From Actinomycetota bacterium (lineage in GTDB: Bacteria; Actinomycetota; Acidimicrobiia; Acidimicrobiales; JAMCPL01), in contig JAMCPC010000124.1 of assembly GCA_023379725.1 (NCBI GenBank), positions 1 through 13,474 on the forward strand: a stretch of 13,474 nucleotides of DNA. The letters run 5' to 3'. Numbering within the stretch: the first letter of the stretch is position 1; each line of letters begins with the position of its first letter. The position numbers and the translations under genes were made by a program. This document shows positions 11,522 to 13,474 of the stretch, piece after piece. Under the pieces are notes generated by a model that was not told the DNA's origin, ran no database searches, and worked only from the letters and a program-made list of their open reading frames with translations.

Positions 11522-13474
11522 TCAATGGGCAAGAACCGGCTTGAGCACTTCTCCAGTGGCACTACTGGAATTGGCACACAGATCTTCAGGGGTACCTTCC
11601 GCTACCAGATAACCGCCCTGATCACCCCCTTCAGGGCCTAATTCCACTATCCAGTCAGCCGACTTTATGACATCCAAATTATGCTCAATTACAACTACGG
11701 TATTTCCCTGATCGACCAGACGATTGAGAACAGCAAGTAATTTCCTCACGTCATCAAAATGAAGCCCGGTAGTAGGCTCATCAAGCACATAAAGGGTATT
11801 GCCGGTAGATCTACGCTGAAGCTCTGAAGCAAGTTTTACACGTTGGGCTTCTCCACCGGAGAGAGTAGGGGCAGGTTGGCCTAATCTTACATATCCAAGT
11901 CCTACGTCCACCAATGTCGACAGGTACCTGTGTATGGCGGGTTGGCGGGAGAAGAACTCTGCTGCCTCTTCACATGACATGGAAAGCACATCTGCTATAT
12001 TCCTTCCCTTCCAGGTGATTTCCAGCGTCTCTCTATTGTACCTGGTTCCCTCACATACCTCACAGGGCACATATACATCGGGAAGAAAATGCATCTCTAT
12101 CCTGATAGTCCCATCCCCCGAACATGACTCGCATCTACCGCCACGCAAATTAAACGAGAACCTGCCAGGTTGGTAACCTCTTACCTGCGCTTCCGGTACT
12201 TGAGAAAATAGTCGCCTAATGTGATCAAAGACTCCCGTATAGGTGGCAGGATTTGATCTGGGCGTACGTCCAATGGGAGATTGATCTATCGCCACCACCT
12301 TATCCAGTAGCTTTACACCTTCAATTTTGCGGTGTTTACCTGGTTGGGTTTTCGTCCCGTAAAGAGATTTACGTAGAGAGGCGAGCATTACATCGTTCAC
12401 CAAGGTAGACTTACCGGAACCAGAGACGCCTGCCACTGCAACCATGCAACCCAGAGGAATAGAGACATTGATATCCTTGAGATTATGCTCGGATACACCC
12501 CTTATCCATAGTTTCTTGCCTGTCCCTTTTCTGCGCCTGGCAGGAACATCTATGGACATTCGTCCGGCAAGGTACGCACCGGTCAACGATTCTGCCGCTT
12601 CTTCTATTCCATCTACGGCCCCAGCATATACCACCCTACCGCCGTGCTCGCCCGCGCCGGGACCTATATCCACTACAGTATCGGCAGACCTGATCGTCTC
12701 CTCGTCATGTTCAACTACTATGACCGTATTCCCCAAGTCTCTCAGACGCTTCAGGGCATTGATGAGTTTGATATTGTCACGCTGATGCAGCCCGATAGAC
12801 GGTTCGTCAAGTACATACAATACACCTACCAGCCCAGAACCTATCTGGCTGGCCAGGCGAATCCTCTGAGCTTCACCACCGGACAATGTCGCAGTGGAGC
12901 GCGCCAGGGTAAGGTAACCGAGGCCAACATCTACCAAAAATTGCAGCCTTGACTTCACCTCTTTTAACAGTCTCTCGGCCACAAGCAATTCACGTTCTGT
13001 CAGATGGAAACCATCAATGACTGCAGGCAGCCTACTAACCTGATGAGAGCACAATTCATATATGGACAGGCCATCTACAGTCACTGCCAAAGATTCATCA
13101 TTAAGCCGTGCCCCATTACATGCATGGCACAGCACCTCTCTCATGTACTCTTCTATTGCTTCGCGAAAACTATCGCTGTCAGCCTCAGCGTGCCTCCGTT
13201 CAAGCCAGGGAATTACACCTTCGTAGCTGGTCGTAAAGGAACGCCTCCGGCCATACCTGTTACGATACGACACTGCCAATCTGTCACCCTTCGTGCCATA
13301 TAATATTGCCTGTCTATGGGCACTTTTCAGTTTTTTCCAGGGAGTATCCATTGAAAATCCCAGCTCTGCACTGAGGGCTTCTACAAGTTTCATGAAATAA
13401 CCGCTTCTGGCTCTTGCCCATGGGGCTATTGCACCATCAGCAAGTGAAAGTGAACCGTCAGGAACGACCAGATC
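11522..13474 (-). CDS. uvrA: Excinuclease ABC subunit A (5' part beyond the window)
   Basis: Damage-recognition ATPase of nucleotide excision repair, working with UvrB and UvrC. The visible 650 residues are the C-terminal two thirds of a protein normally about 950 aa. The frame is open to the right edge, where it reads DLVVPDGSLSLADGAIAPWA, the segment just after the first zinc finger. In visible numbering: CHACNGARL (about 116-124), ABC signature LSGGEAQ (197-203), Walker B VLYVLDEPS (218-226), second Walker A GVSGSGKST (349-357), zinc-finger cysteines C448, C451, C471 and C474, second signature LSGGEAQ (538-544) and Walker B LYVLDEP (561-567). All are intact, so the gene looks functional. 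The ATG at 13393 is internal, not the start. It converges on the SDR gene. Confidence 0.97.
   Translation of the reverse strand, partial: DLVVPDGSLSLADGAIAPWARARSGYFMKLVEALSAELGFSMDTPWKKLKSAHRQAILYGTKGDRLAVSYRNRYGRRRSFTTSYEGVIPWLERRHAEADSDSFREAIEEYMREVLCHACNGARLNDESLAVTVDGLSIYELCSHQVSRLPAVIDGFHLTERELLVAERLLKEVKSRLQFLVDVGLGYLTLARSTATLSGGEAQRIRLASQIGSGLVGVLYVLDEPSIGLHQRDNIKLINALKRLRDLGNTVIVVEHDEETIRSADTVVDIGPGAGEHGGRVVYAGAVDGIEEAAESLTGAYLAGRMSIDVPARRRKGTGKKLWIRGVSEHNLKDINVSIPLGCMVAVAGVSGSGKSTLVNDVMLASLRKSLYGTKTQPGKHRKIEGVKLLDKVVAIDQSPIGRTPRSNPATYTGVFDHIRRLFSQVPEAQVRGYQPGRFSFNLRGGRCESCSGDGTIRIEMHFLPDVYVPCEVCEGTRYNRETLEITWKGRNIADVLSMSCEEAAEFFSRQPAIHRYLSTLVDVGLGYVRLGQPAPTLSGGEAQRVKLASELQRRSTGNTLYVLDEPTTGLHFDDVRKLLAVLNRLVDQGNTVVVIEHNLDVIKSADWIVELGPEGGDQGGYLVAEGTPEDLCANSSSATGEVLKPVLAH

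Noticed and set aside
11374..11577. Minus-strand 67-codon frame containing EDHRSNVRFIA twice
   Set aside because: It is a translation of the 33-bp DNA repeats plus the uvrA end, with no SD or family resemblance.

Overview
The window looks like chromosomal DNA of an actinobacterium with roughly balanced base composition (about half G+C by eye). The diiron ferritin-like protein, paired TetR regulators, dGTPase and acyl-CoA-type genes have an actinobacterial flavour. Several genes have a TATAAT-type -10 box only a few bases before the ATG and no Shine-Dalgarno (SD) sequence, which suggests leaderless mRNAs of the kind common in that phylum. An Acidimicrobiia-like host is a guess; no species is claimed.

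Left part, + strand (1-3084). A sigma70-like promoter drives a complete cobalamin (B12) riboswitch, followed by an NCS1-family purine/cytosine-type permease and a PfkB-family kinase. This is the most interesting functional unit. A B12-sensing RNA controls a permease family that carries nucleobase-like heterocycles, next to a ribokinase-superfamily enzyme. Salvage of a B12 lower-ligand base or nucleoside, or nucleoside salvage when B12 is scarce, are testable explanations.

Middle, - strand (6586 down to 3107). dapB (lysine/diaminopimelate pathway) is followed by two related TetR regulators and a ferritin-like diiron protein. The second TetR gene has a near-consensus promoter (TTGACA-16-TATAAT) overlapped by a 29-bp inverted repeat, a strong candidate autoregulatory operator. 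Divergent from dapB, on the + strand, is an HD-domain dGTPase-like gene (6676-7911). It converges on the tmRNA gene ssrA (- strand, 8464-8116), whose encoded tag reads ANTEMALAA.

Right part, + strand (8608-11296): an alpha/beta hydrolase, a NUDT19-like NUDIX hydrolase (candidate CoA diphosphatase) and a BadH-like SDR dehydrogenase. Together they suggest acyl-CoA or CoA-related metabolism. They converge on uvrA (- strand), whose 5' third lies beyond the right edge.

A feature that cuts across the window is a series of short, decayed tandem duplications at gene boundaries: the pfkB start, dapB end, dapB/dGTPase divergent region, tmRNA 3' flank, hydrolase C-terminus and SDR C-terminus. There is also an in-frame heptad expansion inside pfkB. 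In the hydrolase the extra copy still encodes a recognisable C-terminus with its own stop. No intergenic stretch exceeds 300 bases apart from the riboswitch leader; the larger gaps (7912-8115, 8465-8607, 11297-11521) are covered by entries below.
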